A DNA stretch of 64,000 bases from Volutella citrinella (lineage: Eukaryota > Ascomycota > Sordariomycetes > Hypocreales > Nectriaceae): NCBI GenBank assembly GCA_034401135.1, contig JAWZSP010000005.1, forward strand, positions 1,364,001 through 1,428,000. Reading direction: 5' to 3'. This document shows positions 1 to 14,100 of the stretch, in pieces (positions within the stretch are counted from its first letter, which is position 1; every line of letters starts with the position of its first letter). The notes under the pieces are model-generated. The model saw nothing but the letters and a program-made list of their open reading frames with translations, did not search any database and had not been told where the DNA came from. The translations under genes and the position numbers were made by a program.

Positions 1-186
1 TTTATATTTTTTAAATTAATATTTATAATTTATAAAATAATTATATTAAAAATATTATTATATTTAAAATAAATTTTTTTTATAATAAAATATAAAATAT
101 ATATATTTAAAATAATAATATTAATATTTTTTTATATTTTTATTAACTTTTTTATATATATTATTTTATAAAATAAATATTATATA

Positions 187-458
187 TTATAGTATTTAAT
201 ATTAAGCTCTATTCTAATTACAAAGCGCTACTTAATTTATTAATAAAACCTAGCTAAGCTAAATATAAAAAGTAAAATAATATTACTATTAATATATATA
301 CTTTAAAAAGTATTATAGTATATAATACTATAAAAAAAGCTTATTAAGAAATTAAGTAAGTTTTAATTACCTTTTATTATAAAATCCTATTATTACCTCT
401 CTCTTTATAAAACTATATAGCTTAATCTATATATTATTTATATATTATATATTTTATA
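187..458 (+). repeat. LTR of Gypsy relic (left copy, 5' LTR)
   Basis: This roughly 270-bp segment is the reverse complement of the two LTR copies at 17,801-18,072 and 24,772-25,043. Recognisable shared landmarks are a GC-bearing core (AAAGCGCTAC here, GTAGCGCTTT in the 24.8-25.0 kb copy), the AAGCTTATTAA segment and the terminal TATATATTATTTATATATTA stretch. Differences are mostly transitions. It lies at the 5' side of a plus-strand reverse transcriptase relic, so it is the 5' LTR of the left element. Ends are estimated from the alignment by eye. Confidence 0.8.
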
Positions 459-2007
459 ATAATAATTTTAAAGCCTTTTTATAACTTTTTAAGAATATAA
501 TAATATTAAGTAGAAGAAGTATATTAATAAACTACTTAATAAAAAAGTAAGTTTTTTTAAATCTTTTTTAAAATAATAATTCTATATCTCTTAATTAAGT
601 TATTTAAGCCTTTTTCTTATTAAATTCTAAGGCTAATATACTCTAAATTACTTATATTAAAAAGTATAATATTAAAAAGAAAGCTATTTAAAAACTAAAA
701 AAAACTTAAAGAATAGAAGACTTAGTATTAATATAGAGCTCTTTTAGTATAGTTTAATTATAAGAAAAGTAAGATAATTTCTAATAATACTTAAAGGCTT
801 TATAAAAAATCTAGTATTTTTAAATTAAAACTTAGCTTTTAGAAAAAAAAATAAGCTAAATACTTATTTATACTTATTATAAAAGGTATTAAACCTTAAG
901 ATCTTTTTTTTTAAAAAAAATTTTAATTTTAAACTATTAAAACTTAAGATCTTTATTACTTTATTAATTACTTAAAAATAAAAAGATTAATTATTAAATT
1001 TATAATATACTTTCTAAGGCTTTTATAAATTAAAAAAAGATTAATATAAGATAGTACTAGCTTTATAATACTTAAATAATAATAATCAGGCCTTTTTTAA
1101 AAAGTCTTTAAAAGCCTTTTTTAAAAAAAATAAAAGGCTTTTAAAAAAGATTAAGATATTTTTAGACTTAATTAAAGTCTTTAATTTATAAAGTTTTTAA
1201 TATTAAGATCTTAATTAAGTTTTAGTTAAAAAAGGCTAAGTAATAAGTAGACTAAATCTTTTAAAAATTCTATTATTATTAAACTTTATTAAATAGTAGT
1301 TAAGATATTATTAAAATAAGTAAAAATAAGAAATTATTTTTTTAAATAAGTTATAAAAGCTATTTTAAGATAAGCTAATTAAAATAAATATAGACTTTTA
1401 TTAAAAGGCTTTTATATAAAGAGTAAAAGTAATTTAGCTTTTTATAAAATACTAAGTCTTAAAAAATAAATAAAAGTAAGATAATAAAAAAGAGCTAATA
1501 GAAAAATATTAAAAAAAGGCCTTTAAATTATTCTTTTTTTAAAAAAGAAAAAAAAATAATAAGATAGTCTTTTTTTAAAAAACTTTACTAAGTTAAAAAG
1601 CCTTTTAAATAAGAAGCTAAAAACTAAGTAAAAGGATATCTAATATTATAATTACTAAGAGCTAGGTTATATTATATCTAATTACTTTGAGATAAAAAAG
1701 AAAGATAATATTAAAAAAGTAATAAGAAAAGTATTAAAATAGTAGAGGATTTAATAATTCTTAATAACTTAGACCTTTTTATATTTATTAGTAAATAAAC
1801 TCTAGAAATAGTATTAAAAGCTAAACTCTTATTTAATTATTAAAATAGCTTAATTATATTACTATATATATTATTAAATTTATATAAAAGTAGGTAATAA
1901 GTAGAAAATAGTTTTCTAAACTTATTATAAGTATTTTAAATATATAATTATACTTTTTAATTATTTTTTAAAATTATATTTACTAAGCCTTAAAAGACCT
2001 TTTAAAT

Positions 2008-2301
2008 ATAGTCTATATTATATTTATAAATAATATACTAATCTATTTAAAAAATTATAAATCTTATATAAAAGCTTTTTAATAAATAATTAAATAGCTT
2101 ATAATAATAAGATTATATATAATACTAAATAAATATTATTTTTATTAATTAGAAGTTATATTTCTAAGATTTATTATATTAATAATAAAAGTATTTATAA
2201 ACTTAAAAAAAATTAAGATAATTACTTTATAATTAGAACTAAAAACTTACTAAAAGGTCTAAGTATTTCTAAGTTTTTATAATTTTTATAGAAGATTTAT
2301 A
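2008..2301 (+). pseudogene. Relic of Gypsy reverse transcriptase core
   Basis: One plus-strand frame read through its stops gives FINNILIY at 2,023-2,046. This corresponds to the family's catalytic FxDD motif with both Asp codons changed to Asn, the expected effect of G-to-A RIP. About 75 codons later the same frame gives FYNFYRRFI, ending at 2,301, which matches the conserved LGFxNFYRRFI of Ty3/Gypsy enzymes. Spacing and order fit the family. Many TAA codons in between make it a pseudogene. Family assignment is firm; no activity is possible. Confidence 0.85.
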
Positions 2302-5300
2302 TAAGACTACTTTTTAATAATAGCCCTTTTATTAAACTGTTTATAAAAATTAATTAAAAATAAAAAATAAAAAAAAATAACTTTTATAAATAAATAGTAG
2401 AATATCTTCTAAGAGTTTTATAAATCTTTTTAAAAAGTATTAATATTATATTACTTTTATTTAAAAAAACCTATATAATTAAAAACTAATATTTTATATT
2501 TTATAATATTAAGTATTATTTTTTAATAAAAAAAAGATAGCTTTTAATATTTTATTATATTTTAATTATAAAAGTTTTAAAAAACTAAGTTAAATTATAA
2601 TATCTTAAATAAAAGATATTTATAATTATAAAGTTATTTATAAATTAAAAATACTATTTTAAAAAGCTAATAAAACTTATTAAAGTCCTTAATAATTATT
2701 AAAATTTATAATTCTTTATAAAAAAAGAATATTTAAATAGTTAATAAGCTTAATAATATATTAAGTTTATATAATATAACTTTATAATTAAGTATTAATT
2801 AAGTAAAATTCACCTTATTAATAAACCCTTTTAAAAATTAAATTATAAAAAAAAGAATACTTTTTAAAATAACTTAGTAAATAGCTTAATAAATTAAATA
2901 ATTATTAAAATTAAATTAATTAAAAAAGAAATAGTATTAATAAATATTAAGGTTAGCTTTATATAAGTAGTATAAGATTATAATAAACTTATCTTTAAGA
3001 GCTATATAATATAATTAAACTAAATAGAAAAAGAGTTTAAAATACTACTTAAACCCTTTTAAAAAGATATATTAAAGGTCTTAATTAAAAAGCTTATTAA
3101 AAATAAAAAAATCTTAGTAATTTTAATAAAAGTAATTAAGATACTATAGTTCTATAATCTAGTAATAAAAACTTACTAAGATCTTATTATTAAATAAAAA
3201 GTTATAAAAAAATCCTATAAATAATATATTACTAAAAGTTTATTATATTTTTAGTAAAAATTATATATATTAAATAGTATTATATTATAAAATAAGATTC
3301 TTAAGCTATATTATAATGATCTAATAATAAGTTATTTTAAGATTAATTAAATACTTAAAATACTTTAGTAAAAACTATACTAAATATATATAAAAAACTT
3401 TATAATATAATAAATTAGTATTTATCTAGAATATTAAAAAATAGTATTAAAAAGATATAAACTATATAATAAGCTTAAACTTTTTTTAATATCTAGTTAA
3501 TTATAATTTAAACTATTAATAAACTTTATTATAAAATTACTATTTATAATAACTAAATAAAATAAAGTTAATATAATACTAATTATTATAAATTATTATA
3601 TAAAGTATACCTAATTCTTAGCTATACTTAAAATAATTAATATAATAGAATTTATAGAATTATTTTATAATAAAATTAACTTTATTTTTAGCTTACTAAA
3701 TAATATAATATTAAATAAAAGTTTGATTTTTATATATAACTTTTAGTAAGCTATCTATATATAAATATTAATAAAAAAAAAGCTCTTAATAGTATTTTAC
3801 TTATAAAATAATAAGTAGATAAAGTATTTTAATTAAATCTTAGAATACTACTTTTATATATTTATAAAAAACTATTTAAAAATATAATTAAATTTCTTAT
3901 AATAAGTATAATTTACTTATAATAATACTTAAAATATAATAATAAATATATTATTAATAAAAGCTTTTATAAATTACTTATTAAATATATATCTAAGTCT
4001 TAAAAATAATCTTATTAAAAAAAATACTTAAAGTAAATATAAGATTATAATAAGTTTAAAAAAAACTTAAAGCTTATTAAAAAAATATAATAAAATAATA
4101 TATAAAAATTATAAACTATAAGTACTAAGAGTATAGTTTTAAAAAAAGCTAGCTTATATTACTTTTAATAAGTAATTTAAAGTTCTTTAAGTAGAAAAAA
4201 ATTTTAATATTATATTATATTAAGTCTTTTAGAATCTTAGAAAAAGTTAGTATAAAAGCCTACTAACTAGCTCTACTAGACTAATTAAATTATATTTATA
4301 ATATTTTTTATATAAACTTATTAGAGCTTTAGTAGTATTATAAGAAAATACTTAATAAGAATATATTAATACTTAACTTAAAAGACTTAAAAAAAAATAA
4401 GAAGTTAAAATAGTAAAAAATAAGTAAAGATATAAAAGTAAGTAGTTTTATTTTATTAAATAATTAAAATAGCTTATAGAGTTTAATTAATAAGTTCTTA
4501 AAGTAGATATAAAAAATACTAAAAAAATAATTATAAAATATTATAAAGTAAAGAAAAAGAAAACTATAAAAAGATAAGCTAAATTAAAAAAAAGCAGCTA
4601 ATAAACCCTTATAATTAGCTTATAAAAACCTATTTATTAAATTTAAAAATAAAAAAACTACTTAAAAACTATTATAATTTACTATTAAAACCCTAGTAAC
4701 TTTAAGTCTAATTTATATTATTAATACTAATATTATCTAAGTTTAAAAACTCTAATACTATAGCTACTTATATATAGCACTAAGATTAAAATAAACTAAT
4801 ATAAAAAGTCTAAAAAGGTACTTAAAAAGCCTAGTAAGAGGCTTAGGAAGTTAGAGGTATAATAAAAAGCCTATTAATATAGCAAGTTTATTATTTATTC
4901 TCTTAGGCTATAAACTTATTCTAAAACCTATTTAAAAGTTAAGCAAGGTATTAGATAGTATTAAAATCTACTATATAAAAGCTCTATACTTATTACTCCT
5001 TAATTTAGGCTATAAGGATATAAGGATTTTAAGTAGCTTATAAAAAGGTACTTTTTAGTAAATAAAGTACTTATATTTTAATAATAGTTTAAGAGTGAAA
5101 CCTAAGCTTATAATAACTTAGTTAAAGATATTTAAAAAAATAAAACAACTTTAATTACTAATATAAGCTATTTCTATTAATATATTATAATAAGTATTAT
5201 TAAGGTAATAATTATAATTATTCTATATTTTCTAATAAAAAGTTAATAAAGGTAGAATAATTAGGCTAAAAAAAGCTTATTAAGTTCTTAAGCTTCTTAA

Positions 5301-8300
5301 TATAATATATAATTATAAACTTAAGATTATTAATCTTATTATCTTTTTATAAAGCCTTATAAATATTTATAATATTTAAGATCTTAATAAACTTATTATT
5401 AATAGTATATACTTTATATATTTAAAAAAATATATAATAAATATTAATTAAAGTAATTATAAAATTAGTTAAGTTAGAATTAAAAAAAAGAACTTTTAGA
5501 AAAGTATTTAAAAACTTAAAAAAAGTTAATATAATTAAGAATTATAATAAGGTTAGTAGTATTACTTTTTATTTTATTAAAAAGCTTAAAAAAGGTTAGA
5601 AAATTAAGTAAAATTAAAAAAATATAACTTATAAATAGTAAGTCTTATTACTATACTTATAATATAAATAATAATTATTAATAATATTAAAAAAAGTATA
5701 AAATAAAAATATAATAATAAAAATACTTTAGAAATTAGCTTAAATATATAAGTAATTATAATACTTAGTAATACTAAGATATTTTATATATTATATAAAA
5801 AGTATTAAAATAAGGATAAAATAAGTAATTAAAATTATAAAAAAGGTAGAAAAAGATATTAAGAAAGGGATTTATATTATAATTAATATAATAGCTATTA
5901 TAATAATAATTATAACTTTATAAATAGTACCTTATTATATAATAATATACTAAGTATTAATTAGTTCTATAAGTAAGGTAATAATAAAGTATTATTAAAT
6001 ATCTATTTTATAATACTTAATTAATTTATATTATAATTAGAATTATAAAAGACTTTTAAACCTACTAAGTTAAGATAGATAATATAAAATAATTATAATA
6101 TTACTTTTATAAATTACAATCTACTTAATTACTTAATTTTTTAATAAGTTGTTATATAAGTATTTAACTTAGTAATTAATAAGTAATAGCCTTTATATTA
6201 AGAATTATAAAAATAAGTATACTTTTTATAAAATATACTATTACTTAATTTTTAATTTAATTTTTATTTAATATATTTAGTTATTAAAAAAGATTATAAA
6301 GTTATATTTATAAGCCTAGAGGCTTATAATAATTATAATATTAATAATAGAATTATTTATTTTATAATTTTAATATTAACTCTTTTTTTTTATTAAACCA
6401 GCTTTTAGGCTATTTAATAACCTACCTTTTTTATTTATTTTTTATAAACTTTTAGCCTTAAGTTTATATTCTCTAAACTAGGCTAGATTCTAAATATTTT
6501 ATTTTTTAATAACTTAAAACTATCTATTTAAAATATTCTTATTAAAATCAATACTTTTATTAAAGTCTAAAATTTTAATATTATATAATATAATAATTAT
6601 AAATATTATAATTAATTTATTTAGTATATTATTTAATATTCCTAATTTAGTAAACTATAATTAAGTTATAAGTATATAAAATAGCTTTATTAAGCGTTAT
6701 ATTAAGAAATACTTTATCTTTTTTAATAAGCCTAGCTTTTATATTAAATATAATATTTTAAATATTTAAGTTATTTATATTATATTAAATACTTAATTTA
6801 ATCTATTTCTATTTTAAGTATAAAAATATATTTAAGTTAATATAATAAATATAAAATTACTATTAGACCTTAGAAATCTACTTATTAAAAGCTACTTTTA
6901 TTTATTTATTAAAATCTATAATAATAATATTAAGCTATTATATTTCATATTACTTTATAAATTAATAAATATTTTATAAAAGAAATTAAAAGCTATTAAT
7001 CTTTTTATTATTAATTAAATTAAATATAATATTAAAGATTATCTTAAAGTAGGTCTAATTAATAGCTTAAAATAATAGTAGTTTAAAATAGTTTCTTTTA
7101 TAAGTATTATTAAAATTAATAACTTTTAAAAACTGCTTTTATATTTAGATATAATAAGGAAAGGTCTATATAATTTTAAAAAACTAGTTAAGCTTTTTAT
7201 CTACTTACTTTACTATATATAGGATTTCTTATATATTAAAAAGCTTAATAAGTATTAAAATAAATAAATACTTATTAAGCTATTTATAATTATGTTAAGC
7301 TTTAGTATTTTAAATATTATATTATATAAATATAGCCTTTAGAAATTATTTTAAATAATAACTTAAATATTATAAACTTAGATTTTAATATAATAACTAA
7401 TTATTTAAATAGTATCTTAAATAACCTTTATAAAATAATAATATAAAAAATATAGAAATAGTTTAAGATTATATTTATAATTATATTAATAATATTATTA
7501 ATTAAATAATATTATAATAACTATTTTTTCTTTTTTTATAATTTTTATAATAATTTATTATATATAATTATATTTTTATAACTTATATTATTAAAGGCTT
7601 ACTTTTTTATAAAGTTTTAAAAATATAAAAGCTAGTAATATTTATATAAATAGATAAAGTATTTAAAATAATTTAGCTTAAGCTTTATAAAGAATTTAAT
7701 AATTAGTAGTTTATTTTTAAATATTTTTATAAGATATATCTTCTTATTAAAATATAATAAGTATAAAGTTCTATTTATTATTCTTATTATTTTAATATAT
7801 ATACTAGTTTTAAAATAAAAATAAATAATTATAATATTAAAAGTACTTTTTTTTATAGCTTTTATTATTTATATTAACTAATTAATGTTATATAAAATAT
7901 ATTAAATAATTAAGAGTATTAGTTTTAAATAGGCTATATAAATAATAAAATACTTACTTTATATTAATATTTTAATCTAAGTTATAAATTTCTTAAAAAG
8001 TTAAAAAAAGTAGTTTTATATAAAAGCCTTAGCCTTATTTAAAAGTAATATTAATAAATTAAATAAGGGTTTTTAAATAATAAGAATCTATAGCTAAAGT
8101 AAATAAATAACTACTAAAGTAACTATTTTATTTTAATATAATATAATATCTCTTATTATTATATAATCTATATTAAGATTATATAAAATATTTAATTTAT
8201 AAAGTAAGAAATTTATTTCTATTAATAAATATATAAATTATCTTTTTATAATCTATATTATTAAATACTTAACCTTAAGATTATAATATTATTATAGAAA

Positions 8301-8829
8301 TAGTTAAAAAATATATAATAAAAAATACTTTTTTAATTCATTATAAATAGCTAAGACTAGCTAATTTCATAATTTATTTAAAATTTTAATTAGTTTTAAA
8401 TAAATTAGTAATATAGCTAACTATTAAAAAGTTAATATAAATTAATATTAATAAAGCTAGTTTAAAAAGTATAAAGTACTTAAATAAATAGTAGCTTAAG
8501 GTTTATATTATTAAAATAAGAAATAAAAAGTTAATAATTTATTAAGTTATAATAAATAATAAAGAGCTAGTTAATTATTATTATAAAAGATATAATTAGT
8601 ATTTATATTAATAATTAATAATTATAATTAAGTATTTATAAATAACCAAGTAAATAAGAAATATTTTAAATAATATAAATATATTAAATTAAGTTATTAA
8701 GTTATTATTCTATTTTACTCTATATAAAGCTATAACTAGTACTAACTATAAATAAAAAATGTAGAGTTTTACTTATTAAATAAAAAGACTATTAACTTCT
8801 TATAAATGGTATATATTTATAATTATAAG

Positions 8830-9370
8830 TAAGTGCACCTTTTTATACTGCTATCAGTACTAGTAGTTAGTAACCCTATTATTAAACTAATTATTAGTTT
8901 AATAATAGAGTTACTAGTTATATAATCTTATTATAACTAGTTTAATAATCGGGTCAGGGCTTAGGGCAGCCAGAGTAAGGCCTAATTAATTAATTAGTAT
9001 AAGCTAGGAGGAAATGGTCTAGCTTATAGGTACTAGACTAAGAACTAGGATAATCAGTACTATAAACGAAAAAAGGCAGGTCTAGCTTAAAGCTACTAAG
9101 GCAGCGCCTAGCTTATTAATTAGTAAAATAGCTAGCTATAAATTATAAAAATACTAATAGCTTAATACAGCTATTAACTTTATAAGATATTAGCTAGCTT
9201 TTTAATTTATATATATATATTATTATATTACTATTAGTATTAAGTAGTTTTACTACTTTTAGAAATATATCATAATAAGGAGTAAATTCTAGCTAATTAA
9301 AAAGTAGTATTTTTATATTAATATAAGTATTATACTAGTATAGTAATTCTTTATACCTGTCTATTAATTG
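8830..9370. other. Less-decayed island within the AT block, palindrome-bearing
   Basis: This 540-bp segment keeps noticeably more G and C than its surroundings, for example the run around GGGTCAGGGCTTAGGGCAGC near 8,950. It starts with two adjacent inverted repeats at 8,868-8,916 and 8,913-8,941. No frame is open. It looks like a younger or less RIP-exposed insertion, perhaps a fragment of a DNA transposon or MITE, but no transposase signature is visible. Confidence 0.5.
8868..8916. repeat. 24-bp inverted repeat with 1-nt loop (hairpin)
   Basis: Arms 8,868-8,891 and 8,893-8,916 are reverse complements with a single mismatch, and that mismatch is a G/A transition of RIP type. A second, perfect 10-bp inverted pair follows at once (8,913-8,922 with 8,932-8,941). 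Adjacent near-perfect palindromes are typical of MITE or transposon ends, and could also form cruciforms. Confidence 0.8.
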
Positions 9371-12300
9371 CCTAATTTATATCTAAATATTTATATTTAT
9401 AATAATTTATTACTTTTAATATTTTTAAATAATAATTATATTATTTTTAATTATTTAATTAATTAAAATAATAATACTAAATTTAAATACTTATAGTATT
9501 ATTTTATTATTAATACTTATTTATTTTTTAAAAAGTTATAAACTAATAATTAAAATATAATATTTTATATTATAACTTTTAATAATAATAAGGTTGATAT
9601 TAAAAGTATTAAAATTAATTTTTTTTTAATTTTTTTATAAAATAATTAATATTTTCCTAATTTAATTAATTTTAATAATAATAATATTATTTTTATATAT
9701 TAACTTTTTAAAGCTTATTTTATAAAAAAGTAAGGTTTTATTAAGATTAGGTATTATTATTTTTAAATTATATTTTAATTTAAGTTTTTTAAAATTAAGA
9801 TCTAGATTTATATAGTTTTATATATACTTATAATAATTTATTAAAATATTATTACTTATTATATTAAGATAGATTTAGACCTACTTAATTTTATTAATAA
9901 TTCTTTAAATATTTAATAAATTAATTATTTATTAATTAATCTTATTATATAAATCTTTTTTTTAATAATAATAAAATTAATATATTAAATTATTATTAAG
10001 TTTTTACTGAGTTTTTATATACTTAAAAAATATAAATTATATTTTATATTTAAAAGAATTTTAATAATAATTTAATAGCTTCTTAATAATAAGATTTAAA
10101 TTTATTATATAATTATTATTATTTTAAATATAAATTAAAATATTATTATTATATAAACTTAATAAAGTTATTTTATATAAACTTTTTACTTATTAAACTT
10201 TAAATATATATTTATTAATTTTATTATTTTTTATAATATATTTATAATTATATTTAATAAATCTTTTATATTATTAAAATAGACTTTTAGAAATTATATT
10301 TTATTTTAAAATATTTTATAATTATATTTTAAAAATTATTTATATCTATATTTTTTTATAAATATTTTATAATTAATTAAAAAATATTTTTTATTAATAA
10401 TTTTTAATTATATATAAATTATTAAGTTTTATTTATATATTAAAAATATATTTATTTTTAATAAAAAGTCTTAATTAGTTTTTATTTAATAATTATAATT
10501 AATTATATACTTATTAATAATTATATTTTTTATAATAAAATAAGCTATTTATATATAAATATACTTAAAACTAGCTTTTATAAAAATTATAAAAATTATA
10601 AAAAAATAGCTTAAAGCTTAAAGTTAAAAAAAACTATATTATAAAATTAAGTTAATATATTAAGTTTTACTTAAGATCTTAAGTTTTATATATAAGCTTT
10701 ATAAAAGCTTATTAAGTTTTAAGTAGTTATTAATACTAATTAAAGTAAGGTTTCTTTATTAATATAGTAGCCTTATTTAATATATTTAAGTCTTTATAAT
10801 TTCTTTTTTCTTTTTTTTTTAATATTATTATAATTTTAAGTATTTTTAAACTTTTAGTTTATATATTAATAATTTAATAATAATATATCTTAATTTAAAA
10901 AATATAAAAAAAAGAAATATATATTCTAAATAAAATGTTTTAATATAATATATATAATATATTAAGATAGTAAGATATAATATTATATTAAGAAATTAAT
11001 TAGCTATTTGTATTTTAATTTTTTAAATATTAATTAATATATCTAGCTTAATTTTAACCTTAATAATAATAATATTATTTTAAATCTTATATTTATATAA
11101 CCTTTACTTATAATATAATATTATGAATATTAATTTAATAAATTTAAAAAGAAAATTAAGAAATATTTAATTAAATAAAGAATTAATAAAAAGTAACTAA
11201 AAGCTTAATATATTTATTAAAAAGTTATAATAATTATTAATTTATAAATTTAGCTTAATTTTTAAAATTATTATTATATAATAATAACTTTACTTTTAGA
11301 GTTATTTTAATAAATATTTATTAAGTTTATAATATATTTTTAAAAGTGCTTTTATATATTAATATAAAAAGTTTATATTTTTTAAAAAATACTTATTATT
11401 ATTTAAAATAAATATAATTAATATAGTTTTTAATAAAAATATACTAATAATTGACTTTTTTAATAAGGTTTTAATATTATAATAATAATAATAAATTATA
11501 TACTATCCGACCTATTTCTAAGCTTATAAAAATTCTATCTTTTTTATATTAAGTAAAACTATATTTTAATAAAATAACCCTAGTCTCTTTTTTTATACTT
11601 TATTAGCACTTTATATATATTATATATTTATATATTATACTAAGTATTTTATATATTATAATATTATTCTAGATACTTTATAAATAGTATAAATATATAT
11701 ATACTTAAATCTTTATTTATATATTATTTATATTATTTTTATTAAATAATTATATAACTATTAGCTGTATATAACTATACTAGTTTTTAAATATTATAAT
11801 AATATAGCTTTATATTATATATATATTTTAAATAACCTTATTTATAAGTTACTTTATTTTTCCTTTTTATTTATATATTTATTATATTATACCTCTTTTT
11901 AATTAATATTAATATTTATAAATCCTTTTTTTTAATATTTATTAGACTTACTTTTTATATATATATTATTATACTTAAGTAATAGACTTTTATTATTATA
12001 TTATAATATATAATATTAATATATTAATAAGTTATAAATATTATATATTTTATATTATTTTTATTTTATTATATATTTACTTTATTTTTATTATAATAAA
12101 TATTCTTTATATATATATACTAACTAGTTACTTTATAAATAGCTATAGCTTATTTATATTAAAACTTATAAAAGCTTTTTTTTCTTTTTTTTCTAAATAT
12201 ATTATTACTTTATATATTCTAATTTATATTATATTTATATACTACTTACTTATTATTTTATTATTAACTTTTTTAATATATTTATTTTAAATATATTTAT

Positions 12301-12670
12301 TTTTAATATATTTATTATTACTATTATATTATTATTATTACTATATTTTAAAAACAAAATCTTTATTAATATTATTATTATTATTTTTAAAAAAGCTAAA
12401 TTTATATATATTACTTTATATATATTATTAACTTTTTATAGATTTTTAATATTATATTATATTTAGTATATACTTATTAATTTATACTAATTATTATAAA
12501 TAAATATAAAAATTCTACTTTTTAATACTTTTATTAAGTTTAATATAAGTCTATATTTTATTTATAATTAGCTAATATATTATTAATATTTAATTTAATA
12601 AATAATAAATAATATTATTATTATAATTATAATTATAAAGCTTATAATTTTATAAGTATATTTTATATAC

Positions 12671-12750
12671 TTTATATATTTAATTAATACTTTATATATT
12701 TAATTAGTACTTTATATATTTAATTAATACTATATATATTTAATTAATAC
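12671..12750. repeat. Four tandem copies of a 20-bp AT-rich unit
   Basis: The unit TTTATATATTTAATTAATAC occurs four times in direct succession with single-base variants (AATAC/AGTAC and TTTAT/TATAT), followed by a partial copy. This is seen directly; no function is implied. Confidence 0.85.
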
Positions 12751-13124
12751 TTTATTAATTTATTAAAAAGCTTAAAACTTATAACTTTTTTATTATTATT
12801 ATTTACTATTTTTATTTTATTATACTTAAAATTAATAATAATCTTTTTATAAGTGCTTTTTTAATTATATTTTAAACTTATTATTATTAAAAAAGTTAAT
12901 TAAGTTTTAACTATTTAAATTAATAAGCTATTAGCTATAAGTATTATATATAAATAATAATAGTTAAAATAGGCTTTATTAATATTATATAGATAATACT
13001 ATTATACTATTTTTTATATTATATAAATGCTTTATTTATATTTTTTATAATAATTTTTAATATAAAATATTAATAATAATAATAATAATAATAAAATATA
13101 AAAGGAATAATATAAGCAGGGTTG

Positions 13125-13350
13125 TGATTTAGTTATTAATTAAATTACTAATTAAATAACTAAATTTAATTTAACTAAATTTAATTAAACTAAGTTTAGT
13201 CTTAGTCTAATTAAAGTCACTTAACTAAGTAATTAAAGTAGTTAAAATTATTTATAAAAGTAACTAAGACTAAATTTAATCTTAATTAATTTAATTAGAC
13301 TAAACTTAGTTATTTAGTTAGTAATTTAGTTAATAAGTTAGTTAGTAACT
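13125..13350. repeat. MITE-like imperfect palindrome of about 225 bp
   Basis: The left part (13,125 to about 13,220) and right part (about 13,255-13,350) are imperfect reverse complements over roughly 90 bases. They share segments such as TAAATTACTAA/TTAGTAATTTA and AAGTTTAGTC/GACTAAACTT, and the mismatches are mainly transitions. The centre is about 35 bases. The structure resembles a RIP-decayed MITE or foldback element. Terminal repeats cannot be assigned to a family. Confidence 0.65.
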
Positions 13351-14010
13351 TAATTAGTCTTTTAACTTTAATTTTAATAATTAATTAATATTAAATAATA
13401 AAATTATATAAATATTATAATTAAATAATATATATAATAATATACTTAAAATAAGTCTATTTATAATTTTAAGATTAATAATAAAGTAAAAAACTTAATT
13501 TATATTATAATACTTATTTTAAAAATTTAATATTAATTATTAATAAAGCTATTATATATTTATTAATTTTAATATTAAATTTTAGTTTTATTTTAATAAT
13601 TAAATAAAAAAAATATCTTAATATTAATATATCTTTTTATATATAATTTTTTATTAATTCTATATAATTTATTTAAATATATATATATATAATAAATATA
13701 CTTATAATTAATAATTATATAATTTTAATTAATTAATTTAATAAGTTAAAATTCTTTTTAATTCTTTTTTTTAAATACTTTGATAAGTTTAAAAATAATT
13801 TATATATATAGCTCTTTTAATAAAAAGGCTATAAATATAAAAAGCTATAAGTTTTATAATTTATAATTATTATAATTTAAATTTAGTCTTTTTTTTAAAA
13901 AAATAATTTATTAATTAAGCTTTAATTTTATATTTTTAGTAATATAATTTTACTCTTTTTTTTAAGATAACTTAATAATATAATATTAAATAGTAATTTA
14001 ATTATTTTTT

Positions 14011-14100
14011 AAAATATATTAATAATTTAAGCTTAGAAATTAAATATATTAATAATTTAAGTTTATAAATTAAATATATTAATAATATAAGCTTATAAGT
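14011..14100. repeat. Three tandem copies of a 30-bp unit
   Basis: Units at 14,011-14,040, 14,041-14,070 and 14,071-14,100 each carry AAATATATTAATAATTTAAG followed by a variable CTTAGAAAT-like tail. A few substitutions separate the copies. Seen directly. Confidence 0.85.

Larger units (their letters stand above)
187..5880 (+). mobile_element. RIP-inactivated Ty3/Gypsy LTR retrotransposon, 3'-truncated copy
   Basis: The stretch aligns in inverted orientation with 17,801-25,043. The coordinate sum of matching points is about 24,240 across roughly 1,900-5,850 and about 25,220 across 190-1,800. This copy therefore lacks about 1 kb, near position 1,840, that the right copy keeps at about 22,400-23,400. 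Similarity fades near 5,880 and no second LTR is found at the expected place (about 6,170-6,440), so the 3' end is lost or unrecognisable. A reverse transcriptase core is readable at 2,008-2,301. All frames contain many stops, so nothing is expressed as protein. It could be a decayed family member rather than a true duplicate of the right copy. Confidence 0.8.

Noticed and set aside
12671..14100. CRISPR-like or origin iterons from the short tandem repeats
   Set aside because: Units are directly adjacent without unique spacers and lie in eukaryotic heterochromatin; simple tandem duplication explains them.
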